The notes under the pieces are model-generated. The model was given only the letters and a program-made list of their open reading frames with translations, did no database searches and was not told where the DNA came from. Both the position numbers and the translations under genes were made by a program. Below are positions 31,230-39,244 of a stretch of 64,000 nt of DNA, one piece after another (positions within the stretch are counted from its first letter, which is position 1; every line of letters begins with the position of its first letter). Origin of the DNA: Chelatococcus caeni. GTDB taxonomy: Bacteria > Pseudomonadota > Alphaproteobacteria > Rhizobiales > Beijerinckiaceae. The stretch lies in NCBI RefSeq assembly GCF_014196925.1, contig NZ_JACIEN010000010.1, forward strand, positions 1 to 64,000. Reading direction: 5' to 3'.

Positions 31230-33743
31230 ATGCAGAAATATTCCTCGCTCGCCATCGCGGCCGTCGGGCTCATCGTCCTGCCGTCCGTGCTGCTCGCGCT
31301 CGGCCTCACCATGACCTCGGCGGCCGAGGTCGTCATCTTCGCCATCGCCTGCATGGCGCTCAACATCCTCGCCGGCCACACCGGGCTCATCTCCTTCGGC
31401 CATGGCGCCTGGTTCGGCATGGCGGCCTATGTCGCCGGCATTGCCCAGCGCGAGCTCTTCCCGGGCTCGTTCGTGGCGCCCGTCCTCCTCGGCCTCGGCG
31501 CCGTCCTCATCGTCTCGACGGTCTTCGGCTATCTCATCCTGCGCCGGCGCGGCGTCTATTTCTCGCTGATGACCCTGGCGCTCGCCGCCATGCTGCATGT
31601 CGTCGCCTTCCGCTGGACGGAGGTGACCGGCGGCGAGAACGGCCTCGGCGGCATCACGCGCCCGCAATGGTTCGGCATCGATTTCGAGAGCTCCACCGCC
31701 TGGTACTGGTTCGTCGCGGCCGTCGGCTTCCTCGTCGTCGTGCTGCTGTGGCGCTTCCACAACTCGCCCGTCGGCACCGTCCTCGTCGCCATCCGCGAGA
31801 ACGAGCAGCGCGCACGCTTCCTCGGCTATGCGACGAACCGCTACAAGCTCATCGCCTTCGTCGCTTCGGCCGTCATCACCGGCCTTGCCGGCATGCTGCT
31901 GCTCTACAAGAACCGCATGACCTCGGCCGAGCCGATCTCGGTGGCCTTCTCCGGCGAATTGCTCGCCATGGTCGTCATCGGCGGCATGCGCAGCTTCCTC
32001 GGGCCGGCGCTTGGGGCTCTGTTCTTCATCCTCTTCCGTGAATTCCTGTCGATCTACACCGAGAACTGGCTGTTCTGGTTCGGCCTTCTCTTCGTCGCCT
32101 TCATCGTCTTCTCGCCCACCGGCCTCGTCGGTATCGGCGAGCGCCTTCTCGTGCCGTTCCGCAAGAAGACGGAGGAGGCCGCGGCGATGGCGGCGCGCAA
32201 GGTGGAGAACCTGCCGCTGCCGGAGTTCCTGAAGCCGGCCGAGCATTTCAACAGCGCGCTGCTCGAGGCGCGCGGCGTCGTCAAGCACTTCGGCGGCATC
32301 AAGGCCGTCCAGGGCTTCGACATCGCCGTCGAGGACCGCACCCTGCACGCGCTCATCGGCCCCAACGGCGCCGGCAAGACGACGGCCTTCAACCTCCTGT
32401 CCGGCATGTACGTGCCGGATGAAGGCACGATCACGCTCGCCGGCCGCTCCATCGCCGGCATGGCGCCGGAGGCCATCTGCCGAGCCGGCATCGGCCGCTC
32501 GTTCCAGATCACCAATCTCTTCCCGGCGCTCAGCGTCGAGGAGAACATCCGCCTCGCGGTTCAGGCGCGCCACCACGAGCGCTTCAACGTCTTCCGGGAG
32601 GCGCGCGCCATCGCCGAGATCAACGGCGAGACGACCGAGGTCGTGCGCTATCTCGGCGTCGCCGGCATCGAGCGCGCCGAGGCCGGCTCGCTCTCCTACG
32701 GTGGCCAGCGCCTGCTCGACATGGGGCTGGCGCTCGCGACGCGCCCGCGCATGCTGCTCCTCGACGAGCCGCTCGCCGGCCTCGCCGCGGCCGAGCGCGA
32801 GCGCATCGGCAACATCATCAAGCGGCTTTCGGCGGACGTGCCGGTGCTGCTCGTCGAGCACGACATCGACCGCGTCTTCAAGCTCGCCGACCATGTGACG
32901 GTGATGAACGACGGGCGCTTGCTGCTCGACGGCACGGTGGAGGACGCGCGTTCGAGCCCGAGGGTGCAGGAGGTCTATATCGGCTCCGGCGCCGCCCATG
33001 TCGCGGCCAGGCCCCGCGAGACGGCGGCGCGCCCTGAGCCGATCCTGACGCTCCGCGACGTCCACACCTATTATGGCAAGAGCCATATTCTGAACGGCGT
33101 CGGCTTCACCGTGCACGAGAACGAGATCGTGGCGCTGCTCGGCCGCAACGGCGCCGGCAAGTCGACGCTGCTGAAGTCCCTCGTCGGCATCGCCCCGGCT
33201 GCGCGCGGCTCCATCAGCCTCGCGGGCGAGGAACTCCTCGGCCGCCCCTCGGCGGAGGTGGCGCGCCTCGGCATCGGCTATGTGCCGCAGGGGCGGGGGC
33301 TCTTCGCCGGCATGACGGTGGCAGAGAACCTGGAGCTCGGCCGCCTCAAGCGCCGCACCGGCAACGGCATCCACTGGGATCTCGAGCGCATCTACGACTA
33401 TTTCCCGCGCATCCGCGAGCGGCTCGACACGCCGGCGGACTACCTCTCCGGCGGCGAGCAGCAGATGGTTGCCGTGGCGCGGGCACTGTCGGGCGACGTG
33501 CGCGTGCTCCTGCTCGACGAGCCCTTCGAGGGCCTCGCCCCGGCGGTGGTCGAGCAGCTCTTCGAGAGCTTCGATCGCCTGCGCAAGGAGGTCGCCATCA
33601 TCATCGTCGACCATCACCTCGATCTCGCGCTCGCCCTGTCCGACCAGACGGTGGCGCTGGAGCGCGGCGAGGTCATCCACGCCGGCCCGTCGAAGGCGCT
33701 GCGCGAGGATCTCGACCTGCGCCGCAAGGTGCTGTGGTTATGA
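31230..33743 (+). CDS. Fused ABC transporter: LivM-like permease + LivG-like ATPase + LivF-like ATPase
   Basis: 837 residues combining three normally separate proteins. Residues 1-320 are a LivM permease (ALNILAGHTGLISFGHGAWF, with the EAA-like loop ENEQRARFLGYATNRYKL). Residues about 345-590 are LivG-like (Walker A GPNGAGKTT, SLSYGGQRLLDMGLAL, Walker B MLLLDEPLAGLAA). Residues about 605-837 are LivF-like (Walker A GRNGAGKST, YLSGGEQQMVAVARAL, LLLDEPFEGLAP, switch His in VDHHLDLAL). Both ATP sites look intact. ATG 31230 is preferred over GTG 31215 because GAGG lies 9 nt upstream. With LivH and the binding protein it would form a complete importer. Confidence 0.93.
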   Translation: MQKYSSLAIAAVGLIVLPSVLLALGLTMTSAAEVVIFAIACMALNILAGHTGLISFGHGAWFGMAAYVAGIAQRELFPGSFVAPVLLGLGAVLIVSTVFGYLILRRRGVYFSLMTLALAAMLHVVAFRWTEVTGGENGLGGITRPQWFGIDFESSTAWYWFVAAVGFLVVVLLWRFHNSPVGTVLVAIRENEQRARFLGYATNRYKLIAFVASAVITGLAGMLLLYKNRMTSAEPISVAFSGELLAMVVIGGMRSFLGPALGALFFILFREFLSIYTENWLFWFGLLFVAFIVFSPTGLVGIGERLLVPFRKKTEEAAAMAARKVENLPLPEFLKPAEHFNSALLEARGVVKHFGGIKAVQGFDIAVEDRTLHALIGPNGAGKTTAFNLLSGMYVPDEGTITLAGRSIAGMAPEAICRAGIGRSFQITNLFPALSVEENIRLAVQARHHERFNVFREARAIAEINGETTEVVRYLGVAGIERAEAGSLSYGGQRLLDMGLALATRPRMLLLDEPLAGLAAAERERIGNIIKRLSADVPVLLVEHDIDRVFKLADHVTVMNDGRLLLDGTVEDARSSPRVQEVYIGSGAAHVAARPRETAARPEPILTLRDVHTYYGKSHILNGVGFTVHENEIVALLGRNGAGKSTLLKSLVGIAPAARGSISLAGEELLGRPSAEVARLGIGYVPQGRGLFAGMTVAENLELGRLKRRTGNGIHWDLERIYDYFPRIRERLDTPADYLSGGEQQMVAVARALSGDVRVLLLDEPFEGLAPAVVEQLFESFDRLRKEVAIIIVDHHLDLALALSDQTVALERGEVIHAGPSKALREDLDLRRKVLWL

Positions 33744-33771
33744 GGAGGCAGCGGTGCCGAGGGGCAGGCTA

Positions 33772-33880
33772 TCCCTCCCCCCTTGTGGGGGAGGGTAGGG
33801 AGGGGGGGGCGTATGAAGGATGCGATGTCCTTTCGGCAGGACCCCACCCCTGCCCCTCCCCACAAGGGGGAGGGGGCCAG
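33772..33880. repeat. C-rich hairpin repeat (family B), copy 2
   Basis: The left end (33772-33808) nearly matches 25435-25471. The right end, CCCCTCCCCACAAGGGGGAG (about 33856-33875), is an inverted copy of the left, so the whole unit is an imperfect inverted repeat of about 109 bp with a diverged centre. It lies in the 179-bp gap between the transporter fusion and the hydroxyacid dehydrogenase gene. Confidence 0.78.
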
Positions 33881-33922
33881 CCGCTCGCGCTGCTTGAGAA
33901 TTGAGCTGGGAGAACCTGACAC

Positions 33923-34858
33923 ATGCCGACCGCCGCCATCGTGGGAGCAGGCCTCATCGGCCGGGCCTGGGCCATCGTCTTTGCTCGTGCCGGCTGGGAC
34001 GTGCGCCTGTGGGATCCGCATCGGCCGACCCTCGCCGAGGCGCCGGCGCTCATTGCCCGTGAATGCGAGGAACTTGCCCGCCACGGGCTCGTCGACGATG
34101 TGGCAGCCGTCGCCGCCCGGGCGCACGTCGCCGCCTCCCTTGCCGAAGCGGTGGGCGAGGCGGACATCGTGCAGGAGAACGGGCCGGAGAAGGTGGAAGC
34201 CAAGCGCGCCATCTATGCCGATCTCGACCGGCTGGCGCGGCCCGATGCCATGCTCGCCTCCTCGACCTCGGCCATCGTCGCCTCGCTCTTCACCGAGGAT
34301 CTGCCCGGCCGGGCGCGCTGCCTCGTCGCCCATCCCGTCAATCCGCCGCATCTCGTGCCGGTGGTGGAATTGTGCGGCGCGCCCTGGACGGCGTCCGAGA
34401 CGATGGAACGTGCCCGCGCCATCTACGAGGCCGTCGGCCAGGTGCCGGTCACGGTCAGGAACGAGATCGACGGCTTCATCCTCAACCGCCTTCAGGGCGC
34501 GCTGCTGGCCGAGGCCTTCCGCCTGGTCGAGGAGGGCTATGTCTCGCCGCAGGACCTCGACCACACGGTGAAGGATGGGCTCGGCCTGCGCTGGTCCTTC
34601 ATCGGCCCGTTCGAGACCATCGAATTGAATGCTCCCGGCGGCATGGCCGATTACTGCGCACGCTACACCGGCTTCTACAAGCGCCTCGCGGCCGACCCGG
34701 CCCGCCCGGAGGTCTACGACCCGGAGAACGTCGAGAAGGTCCTCGCCGCCTGGCACGGCTCGGGTGATCCGTCCCGCATCGCCGCGCGCAGCGAATGGCG
34801 CAACCGGCGCCTCGCCGCGCTCGCCGCCCACAAGAAGAGCCAGCCCGGTGACCCCTGA
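33923..34858 (+). CDS. 3-hydroxyacyl-CoA dehydrogenase family protein (3-hydroxyacid / carnitine dehydrogenase-like)
   Basis: 311 residues. The N-terminal Rossmann fold opens with AAIVGAGLIGRAWAIVFARA and contains EADIVQENGPE and ASSTSAI, and the helical C-terminal domain holds NEIDGFILNRLQGALLAEAF and DGLGLRWSFIGPFETIELNA. This pattern is shared by L-carnitine dehydrogenase and lambda-crystallin/L-gulonate dehydrogenase, which act on free hydroxy acids rather than CoA esters. The next gene (BKACE) cleaves beta-keto acids, so oxidation of a 3-hydroxy acid such as carnitine is a reasonable model. It lacks the thioesterase domain fused to many rhizobial carnitine dehydrogenases. Confidence 0.85.
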   Translation: MPTAAIVGAGLIGRAWAIVFARAGWDVRLWDPHRPTLAEAPALIARECEELARHGLVDDVAAVAARAHVAASLAEAVGEADIVQENGPEKVEAKRAIYADLDRLARPDAMLASSTSAIVASLFTEDLPGRARCLVAHPVNPPHLVPVVELCGAPWTASETMERARAIYEAVGQVPVTVRNEIDGFILNRLQGALLAEAFRLVEEGYVSPQDLDHTVKDGLGLRWSFIGPFETIELNAPGGMADYCARYTGFYKRLAADPARPEVYDPENVEKVLAAWHGSGDPSRIAARSEWRNRRLAALAAHKKSQPGDP

Positions 34859-34889
34859 TCCTTTTTCCCGACCAGTCGGAGTGTCCATC

Positions 34890-35813
34890 ATGGCCCGTAA
34901 AGTCATCATCACCTGCGCCGTCACCGGCGCCATCCACACGCCCTCCATGTCGCCCGCCTTGCCGGTGACGCCGGAGGAGATCGCGGACGCCGCCATCGGC
35001 GCCGCCGAGGCGGGGGCGGCCATCGTCCACCTGCACGCCCGCAACCCTGAAACCGGCCAGCCCGACCAGTCGGCCGAGGCCTTCGAGCCCTTCCTCAAGA
35101 TCATCAAGCAGCGCTCCGACTGCGTCGTGAACCTCACGACCGGCGGCGCGCCCTACATGACCGTCCAGGAGCGCGTGAAGCCCGCCGCGACGTGGAAGCC
35201 CGAAGTCGCCTCGCTCAACATGGGCTCCATGAACTTCGGCCTCTTCGGCATGCTGAACCGCTTCAAGGACTTCAGGCACGAGTGGGAGGAGAAGCACCTC
35301 GGCAACAAGGACATCGTCTTCCGCAATACCTTCCAGGACATCGAATACGTGCTGCGCACGCTGTCGGATGCCGGCACACGCTTCGAGTTCGAGTGCTACG
35401 ACACGGCCCATCTCTACAACCTGGCGCATTTCCTCGACGCCGGCCTCGTCAAGCCGCCGCTCTTCGTGCAGACGGTCTTTGGTCTCCTCGGCGGCATCGG
35501 CGCCCATCCGGAGGACGTGCAGCACATGAAGCGCACGGCTGACAGGCTCTTCGGCGACAAGTACCAGTGGTCCGTGCTCGGCGCCGGACGCAACCAGTTG
35601 CCGATCGCAGCGATGGCCGCCGCCATGGGCGGCAACGTGCGCGTGGGGCTCGAGGATTCCCTCTGGGCCGGGCCCGGCAGGCTCGCTGAATCGAACGCCG
35701 AACAGGTGCGCCTTGCCCGCCAGATCGTCGAGGGCCTCGGCCTCGAGATCGCGACGCCGGACGAGGCGCGCCAGATCCTCGACCTCAAGGGCGGCGATCA
35801 GGTCGGCTTCTGA
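34890..35813 (+). CDS. BKACE-family beta-keto acid cleavage enzyme (DUF849)
   Basis: 307 residues. The TIM-barrel BKACE family is recognised by KVIITCAVTGAIHTPSMSP, the metal-binding AAIVHLHARNPETGQP (two His), NLTTGGAPYMTV and VRVGLEDSLW near the end with the conserved Glu. These Zn enzymes condense a beta-keto acid with acetyl-CoA, yielding acetoacetate and a CoA ester. Characterised activities include 3-keto-5-aminohexanoate and dehydrocarnitine cleavage. It follows the hydroxyacid dehydrogenase by 31 bp, so one operon is likely. ATG 34890 matches the family start. The exact substrate depends on active-site residues I cannot model here. Confidence 0.9.
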   Translation: MARKVIITCAVTGAIHTPSMSPALPVTPEEIADAAIGAAEAGAAIVHLHARNPETGQPDQSAEAFEPFLKIIKQRSDCVVNLTTGGAPYMTVQERVKPAATWKPEVASLNMGSMNFGLFGMLNRFKDFRHEWEEKHLGNKDIVFRNTFQDIEYVLRTLSDAGTRFEFECYDTAHLYNLAHFLDAGLVKPPLFVQTVFGLLGGIGAHPEDVQHMKRTADRLFGDKYQWSVLGAGRNQLPIAAMAAAMGGNVRVGLEDSLWAGPGRLAESNAEQVRLARQIVEGLGLEIATPDEARQILDLKGGDQVGF

Positions 35814-35927
35814 AGTGTTGCAGCAAAGCCTTATGGCTGTGGCGAAGTTGTGCGGCCTGCCTCTTCTTGCTTGCGCCCGGCAGGTCGCTCATGTCGAATG
35901 GCGCCACCTAAGACTCAAGGAGGTTCC

Positions 35928-36125
35928 ATGCCGCGCTTCGTTGTGGCGCTTGCTGCTACGGGCTTTGCCCTCACGCTCGCCGCCTGCAATCTGTCACGCT
36001 CGGGCGTGGATGGAGACATCCCGTCCGGCACGCCGAAATATGTCGAGGATCAGTTGATGCAAACGCCGCTGCCGCGTGACGATCGCTTCGGCGGTGACGT
36101 GCTGGGCAACGGCCGCGGCTACTGA
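35928..36125 (+). CDS. Small predicted lipoprotein
   Basis: 65 residues beginning with a lipoprotein signal peptide (FVVALAATGFALTLAAC, lipobox LAAC). The short mature part ends RDDRFGGDVLGNGRGY and is Gly/Asp-rich. ATG 35928 has a near-perfect ribosome binding site (AAGGAGGTTCC). A strong terminator follows 53 bp downstream, so it is a one-gene unit or the end of the BKACE operon. I do not recognise a characterised family. Confidence 0.75.
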   Translation: MPRFVVALAATGFALTLAACNLSRSGVDGDIPSGTPKYVEDQLMQTPLPRDDRFGGDVLGNGRGY

Positions 36126-36177
36126 TCCCGCGCGCGGCTGGAAGGCCGATCCACCGTCGGCAATATTCGAGATTCGA

Positions 36178-36211
36178 GAACCCGGAGGTCGCGCCGACCT
36201 CCGGGTTCTTT
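36178..36211 (+). terminator. Intrinsic terminator after the small lipoprotein gene
   Basis: A perfect 14-bp stem (GAACCCGGAGGTCG with CGACCTCCGGGTTC) with a 3-nt loop is followed by TTTCGTTT on the plus strand. It ends immediately before the stop codon of the convergent AceE-like gene (36216), so it could also limit read-through into that gene. Confidence 0.85.
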
Positions 36212-36215
36212 CGTT

Positions 36216-38624
36216 TCAGCCGAGCGCCCTGAGGTGCCGGATCGGCCGGCCGGGTGCCAGCGTCTCGGCGGCCGCGACGATGGCCTGCGTGTCGATGCCG
36301 TAGTGCCGGTAGAGATCGGCGAGGCTGCCCGTCTGGCCGAAATGCTCCACCCCGAGCGAGCGGGTGCGATGGCCGCCGACGGCGCCCAGCCAGGCGAGCG
36401 TCGCCGGGTGGCCGTCAAGCACGCTGACGATGCCGCAATGCGGCGGCAGCTTCTCGAACAGCCGCTCGACATGGCTCCGCGCGTGCACGAGGCCGCGCTC
36501 CCGGGCCCGGCTGGCCGCCGTCCAGCCGGCATTGAGCCGGTCGGCCGAGGTGACGGCGAGCAGGCCGACGTCGCGCCGGTCCTCCGCCATCAGGCCCACC
36601 GCGGCGATGGCTTCCGGCGCGATGGCGCCGGCATAGGCGACGACGATCTCCGCATTCGGCCCCGGCTCGCGCAGCCAGTAGGCCCCGTCGATGATGTCGC
36701 GGGCAAGATCCGCGCTCATCGTGCGCTGCGGCTGGGCGAGAGGCCGCGTTGACAGGCGCAGGTAGACTGAGCCGCCGGTCTCGTCGCGCAGCCATGAGCG
36801 GGCGGCGCTGCCGTCCTCGTCCGCGGCTTCGCCGCTGCGCTGCATGTAGTCGAAGGCAAAGCGCATGATGACGGAAAGCTCGTCGACGAAGGCGGGCTCG
36901 AAGGCCGCGAGCCCGTCCTGCGCCATGCCGATGAGCGGCGTCGCGATCGACTGGTGCGCCCCGCCTTCCGGCGCCAGCGTGATGCCCGCGGGCGTCGCCG
37001 TGAGCAGGAAGCGCGCATCCTGGTAGCAGGCATAGTTCAGCGCATCGAGCCCGCGGGCGATGAAGGGGTCGTAGAGCGTGCCGACGGGCAGGAGCCGCTC
37101 GCCGAACAGGCTGTGCGACAGGCCGAGCGCCGAGAGCATGATGAACAGGTTCATCTCGGCGATGCCGAGCTCCATGTGCTGGCCCTTGGGCGAGAAGTCC
37201 CAGTTGAAGGTCGAGGGAATGCGCTCCTGCCGGAAGGTGTCGGCCATCGCCTCGCGCGCGAAGAGCCCGCGCCGGTTGACCCACGGCCCGAGATTGGTCG
37301 ACACGGTCACGTCCGGGGAGGTGGTGACGATGCGCTCGGCGAGCGCCGTGTCCGAGCGGGCGAGCTCGTTGAGCACGAGGCCGAAGCCCTGCTGGGTCGA
37401 TATCTCCGCCTGCTTCGGCGCTGGCAGCTCCGCCGGCACGGGCACGCGCGGAGCGGTGAGCCGCCGCGCCCCGCGGGCGTTGAACGGCACGGCGTCGAGG
37501 AAGGCCTGCAGCTTGCGCGCATCGACGCCGAGGCCCTCGAAGTGGTCCCACTCGTGCCCCGGGCGGATGTTCATCGCCTTGCGGAAGCCCTCCATCTGGG
37601 CCGGCGTCATCAGCCCGGAATGGTTGTCCTTGTGCCCGGCGAGCGGCAGGCCGAAGCCCTTGATCGTATAGGCGATGAAGACGACCGGCTTGTCGTGCGC
37701 CTTCGCCGCCTCGAAGGCCGCGATGAGCGAGGGCAGGTCATGGCCGGCGAGGTTCGTCATCAGCCGTGCCAGCGCCTCGTCGCTGCGCCGCTCGATGAGC
37801 GCGGTGACCGGCCCCTGGTCGCCGATGTCGTCGAGGAGGCGCTTGCGCCAGGCCGCGCCGCCCTGGAAGGTCAGCGCCGAATAGAGCTGGTTGGGGCAGG
37901 TGTCGATCCAGCGCCGCAGCGCCTCGCCGCCCTTCTCGCGAAAGGCCTCCTCCAGCAGCGAGCCGTATTTCAGCGTCACCACCTCCCAGCCGAAGGCCGA
38001 GAATAGCGCCTCGAAACGCGAGAACAGCCCCTCGCGGATGACGGCATCGAGGCTCTGGCGGTTGTAGTCGATGATCCACCAGCAGTTGCGGAGGCCCTGT
38101 TTCCAGCCCTCGAGCAAGGCCTCGAAGATGTTGCCCTCGTCCATCTCGGCGTCGCCGATGAGGGCGACCATGCGCCCCTCCGGCCAGTCCTTCGCCCAGC
38201 CGTGCGCCTTGACGTAGTCCTGCACCAGCGAGGCGAACAGCGTCTGCGCCACGCCGAGCCCGACCGAGCCCGTGGAGAAGTCGACGTCGTCGATGTCCTT
38301 GGTGCGCGAGGGGTAGGACTGCGCGCCCTTGTAGGCGCGGAAATCGGCGAGCTTCTCCTTGCTCTGGTGGCCGAGGAGATACTGGATGGCGTGGAAGATG
38401 GGGCTCGCGTGCGGCTTCACCGCCACCCGGTCTTGCGGCCTCAAGGCCGAGAAGTAGAGCGCCGTCATGATGGTGGCGAGCGAGGCGGAGGAGGCCTGGT
38501 GCCCGCCGATCTTGAGCCCGTCCTCGTTGTCCCGCAGGTGGTTGGCGTTGTGGATGGTCCACGTCGCCAGCCACAGCACCTTCTTCTCCAGCGCGGAGAG
38601 ATGGGCGAGGCGCTCGTCCGTCAT
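36216..38624 (-). CDS. AceE-like homodimeric 2-oxoacid dehydrogenase E1 / transketolase-family protein
   Basis: 802 residues. Thiamine diphosphate-binding elements are visible as GDAEMDEGNIFEALLEGWKQ and WIIDYNRQSLDA. The N-terminal block IHNANHLRDNEDGLKIGGHQ, PHASPIFHAIQYLLG, and the pyrimidine domain with MELGIAEMNLFIMLSALGLS are those of the AceE-like homodimeric E1 rather than classical transketolase. No E2 or E3 gene is adjacent, so it may work with subunits elsewhere or non-oxidatively. The divergent gene is an Lrp regulator across a 136-bp region with TGGCAA repeats, which suggests an amino-acid-derived 2-oxo acid as signal or substrate. Confidence 0.85.
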   Translation of the reverse strand: MTDERLAHLSALEKKVLWLATWTIHNANHLRDNEDGLKIGGHQASSASLATIMTALYFSALRPQDRVAVKPHASPIFHAIQYLLGHQSKEKLADFRAYKGAQSYPSRTKDIDDVDFSTGSVGLGVAQTLFASLVQDYVKAHGWAKDWPEGRMVALIGDAEMDEGNIFEALLEGWKQGLRNCWWIIDYNRQSLDAVIREGLFSRFEALFSAFGWEVVTLKYGSLLEEAFREKGGEALRRWIDTCPNQLYSALTFQGGAAWRKRLLDDIGDQGPVTALIERRSDEALARLMTNLAGHDLPSLIAAFEAAKAHDKPVVFIAYTIKGFGLPLAGHKDNHSGLMTPAQMEGFRKAMNIRPGHEWDHFEGLGVDARKLQAFLDAVPFNARGARRLTAPRVPVPAELPAPKQAEISTQQGFGLVLNELARSDTALAERIVTTSPDVTVSTNLGPWVNRRGLFAREAMADTFRQERIPSTFNWDFSPKGQHMELGIAEMNLFIMLSALGLSHSLFGERLLPVGTLYDPFIARGLDALNYACYQDARFLLTATPAGITLAPEGGAHQSIATPLIGMAQDGLAAFEPAFVDELSVIMRFAFDYMQRSGEAADEDGSAARSWLRDETGGSVYLRLSTRPLAQPQRTMSADLARDIIDGAYWLREPGPNAEIVVAYAGAIAPEAIAAVGLMAEDRRDVGLLAVTSADRLNAGWTAASRARERGLVHARSHVERLFEKLPPHCGIVSVLDGHPATLAWLGAVGGHRTRSLGVEHFGQTGSLADLYRHYGIDTQAIVAAAETLAPGRPIRHLRALG

Positions 38625-38687
38625 GGCAGTCCCTCTGTCGTTCTGGGCGGCGGCGGCCGCGACAGGGTTAGCCTAGGGCGCGCAACG

Positions 38688-38733
38688 TGGCATAACTTGC
38701 CAAATTTGCCAGCGCACGTTCAAATCATGGCAA
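38688..38733. promoter_or_regulatory. Lrp-type operator candidate (TGGCA/TTGCCA repeats)
   Basis: TGGCATAACTTGCCA (38688-38702) is an inverted repeat. A second TTTGCCA follows at 38705-38711 and TGGCAA at 38728-38733, at roughly one-helical-turn spacing in an AT-rich island. Arrays of degenerate half-sites between a divergent Lrp gene and its target are usual for this family. The repeat is seen; the binding is inferred. Confidence 0.5.
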
Positions 38734-38760
38734 TTATAGAGAGAAGATCTGGCTCCTGCG

Positions 38761-39237
38761 ATGAAAAAACGCCACGTCGTCCTCGACGACATCGACCGGC
38801 GCATCCTCGCCGCCCTGCAGGCGGACGGGCGCACGACCATCCAGGCGCTGGCGGAGCGGGTCGGCCTCACCACCTCGCCCTGCCTGCGCCGCGTGCGCCT
38901 GCTCGAGGAGGCCGGCGTCATCCGGGGCTATGTCGCGGTGGTCGACCAGGCAGCCGTCGACCTGCGGGTCAGCGTCTTCATCTCCATCAAGCTCGAGCGC
39001 CAGCGCGAGGAGGAGCTCGACCGCTTCGCCGCCACCGTCTCCCGCTGGCCCGAGGTGATGGAATGCTACCTCATGACCGGCCAGCGCGATTACCTGATGC
39101 GCGTGGTCTGCGCCGACCTGCCGGCCTACGAGCGCTTCCTCAAGGAGAAGCTGACGCGCCTCGACGGGGTCGCCTCCATCGAGTCGAGCTTCGCGCTGGA
39201 GCAGGTCAAGCACACCCACGTGCTGCCCCTGCGCTGA
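38761..39237 (+). CDS. Lrp/AsnC-family transcriptional regulator
   Basis: 158 residues. The helix-turn-helix is in LDDIDRRILAALQADGRTTI to RVGLTTSPCLRRVRLLEEAG, and the RAM sensing domain contains EVMECYLMTGQRDYLMRVV. It is divergent from the AceE-like gene and is probably its specific regulator and autoregulator. ATG 38761 is the only start that keeps the full DNA-binding domain without entering the operator. It ends 8 bp before the convergent LysR gene. Confidence 0.92.
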   Translation: MKKRHVVLDDIDRRILAALQADGRTTIQALAERVGLTTSPCLRRVRLLEEAGVIRGYVAVVDQAAVDLRVSVFISIKLERQREEELDRFAATVSRWPEVMECYLMTGQRDYLMRVVCADLPAYERFLKEKLTRLDGVASIESSFALEQVKHTHVLPLR

Positions 39238-39244
39238 TGGCCGC

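Noticed and set aside
31143-33680. 845-residue open frame on the minus strand across the transporter fusion
   Set aside because: It is an antisense shadow of a real ABC protein: rich in Asp/Glu/Ala/Arg/His without recognisable folds. Similar shadows cover the fdh, purL and lysA regions and were all left out.
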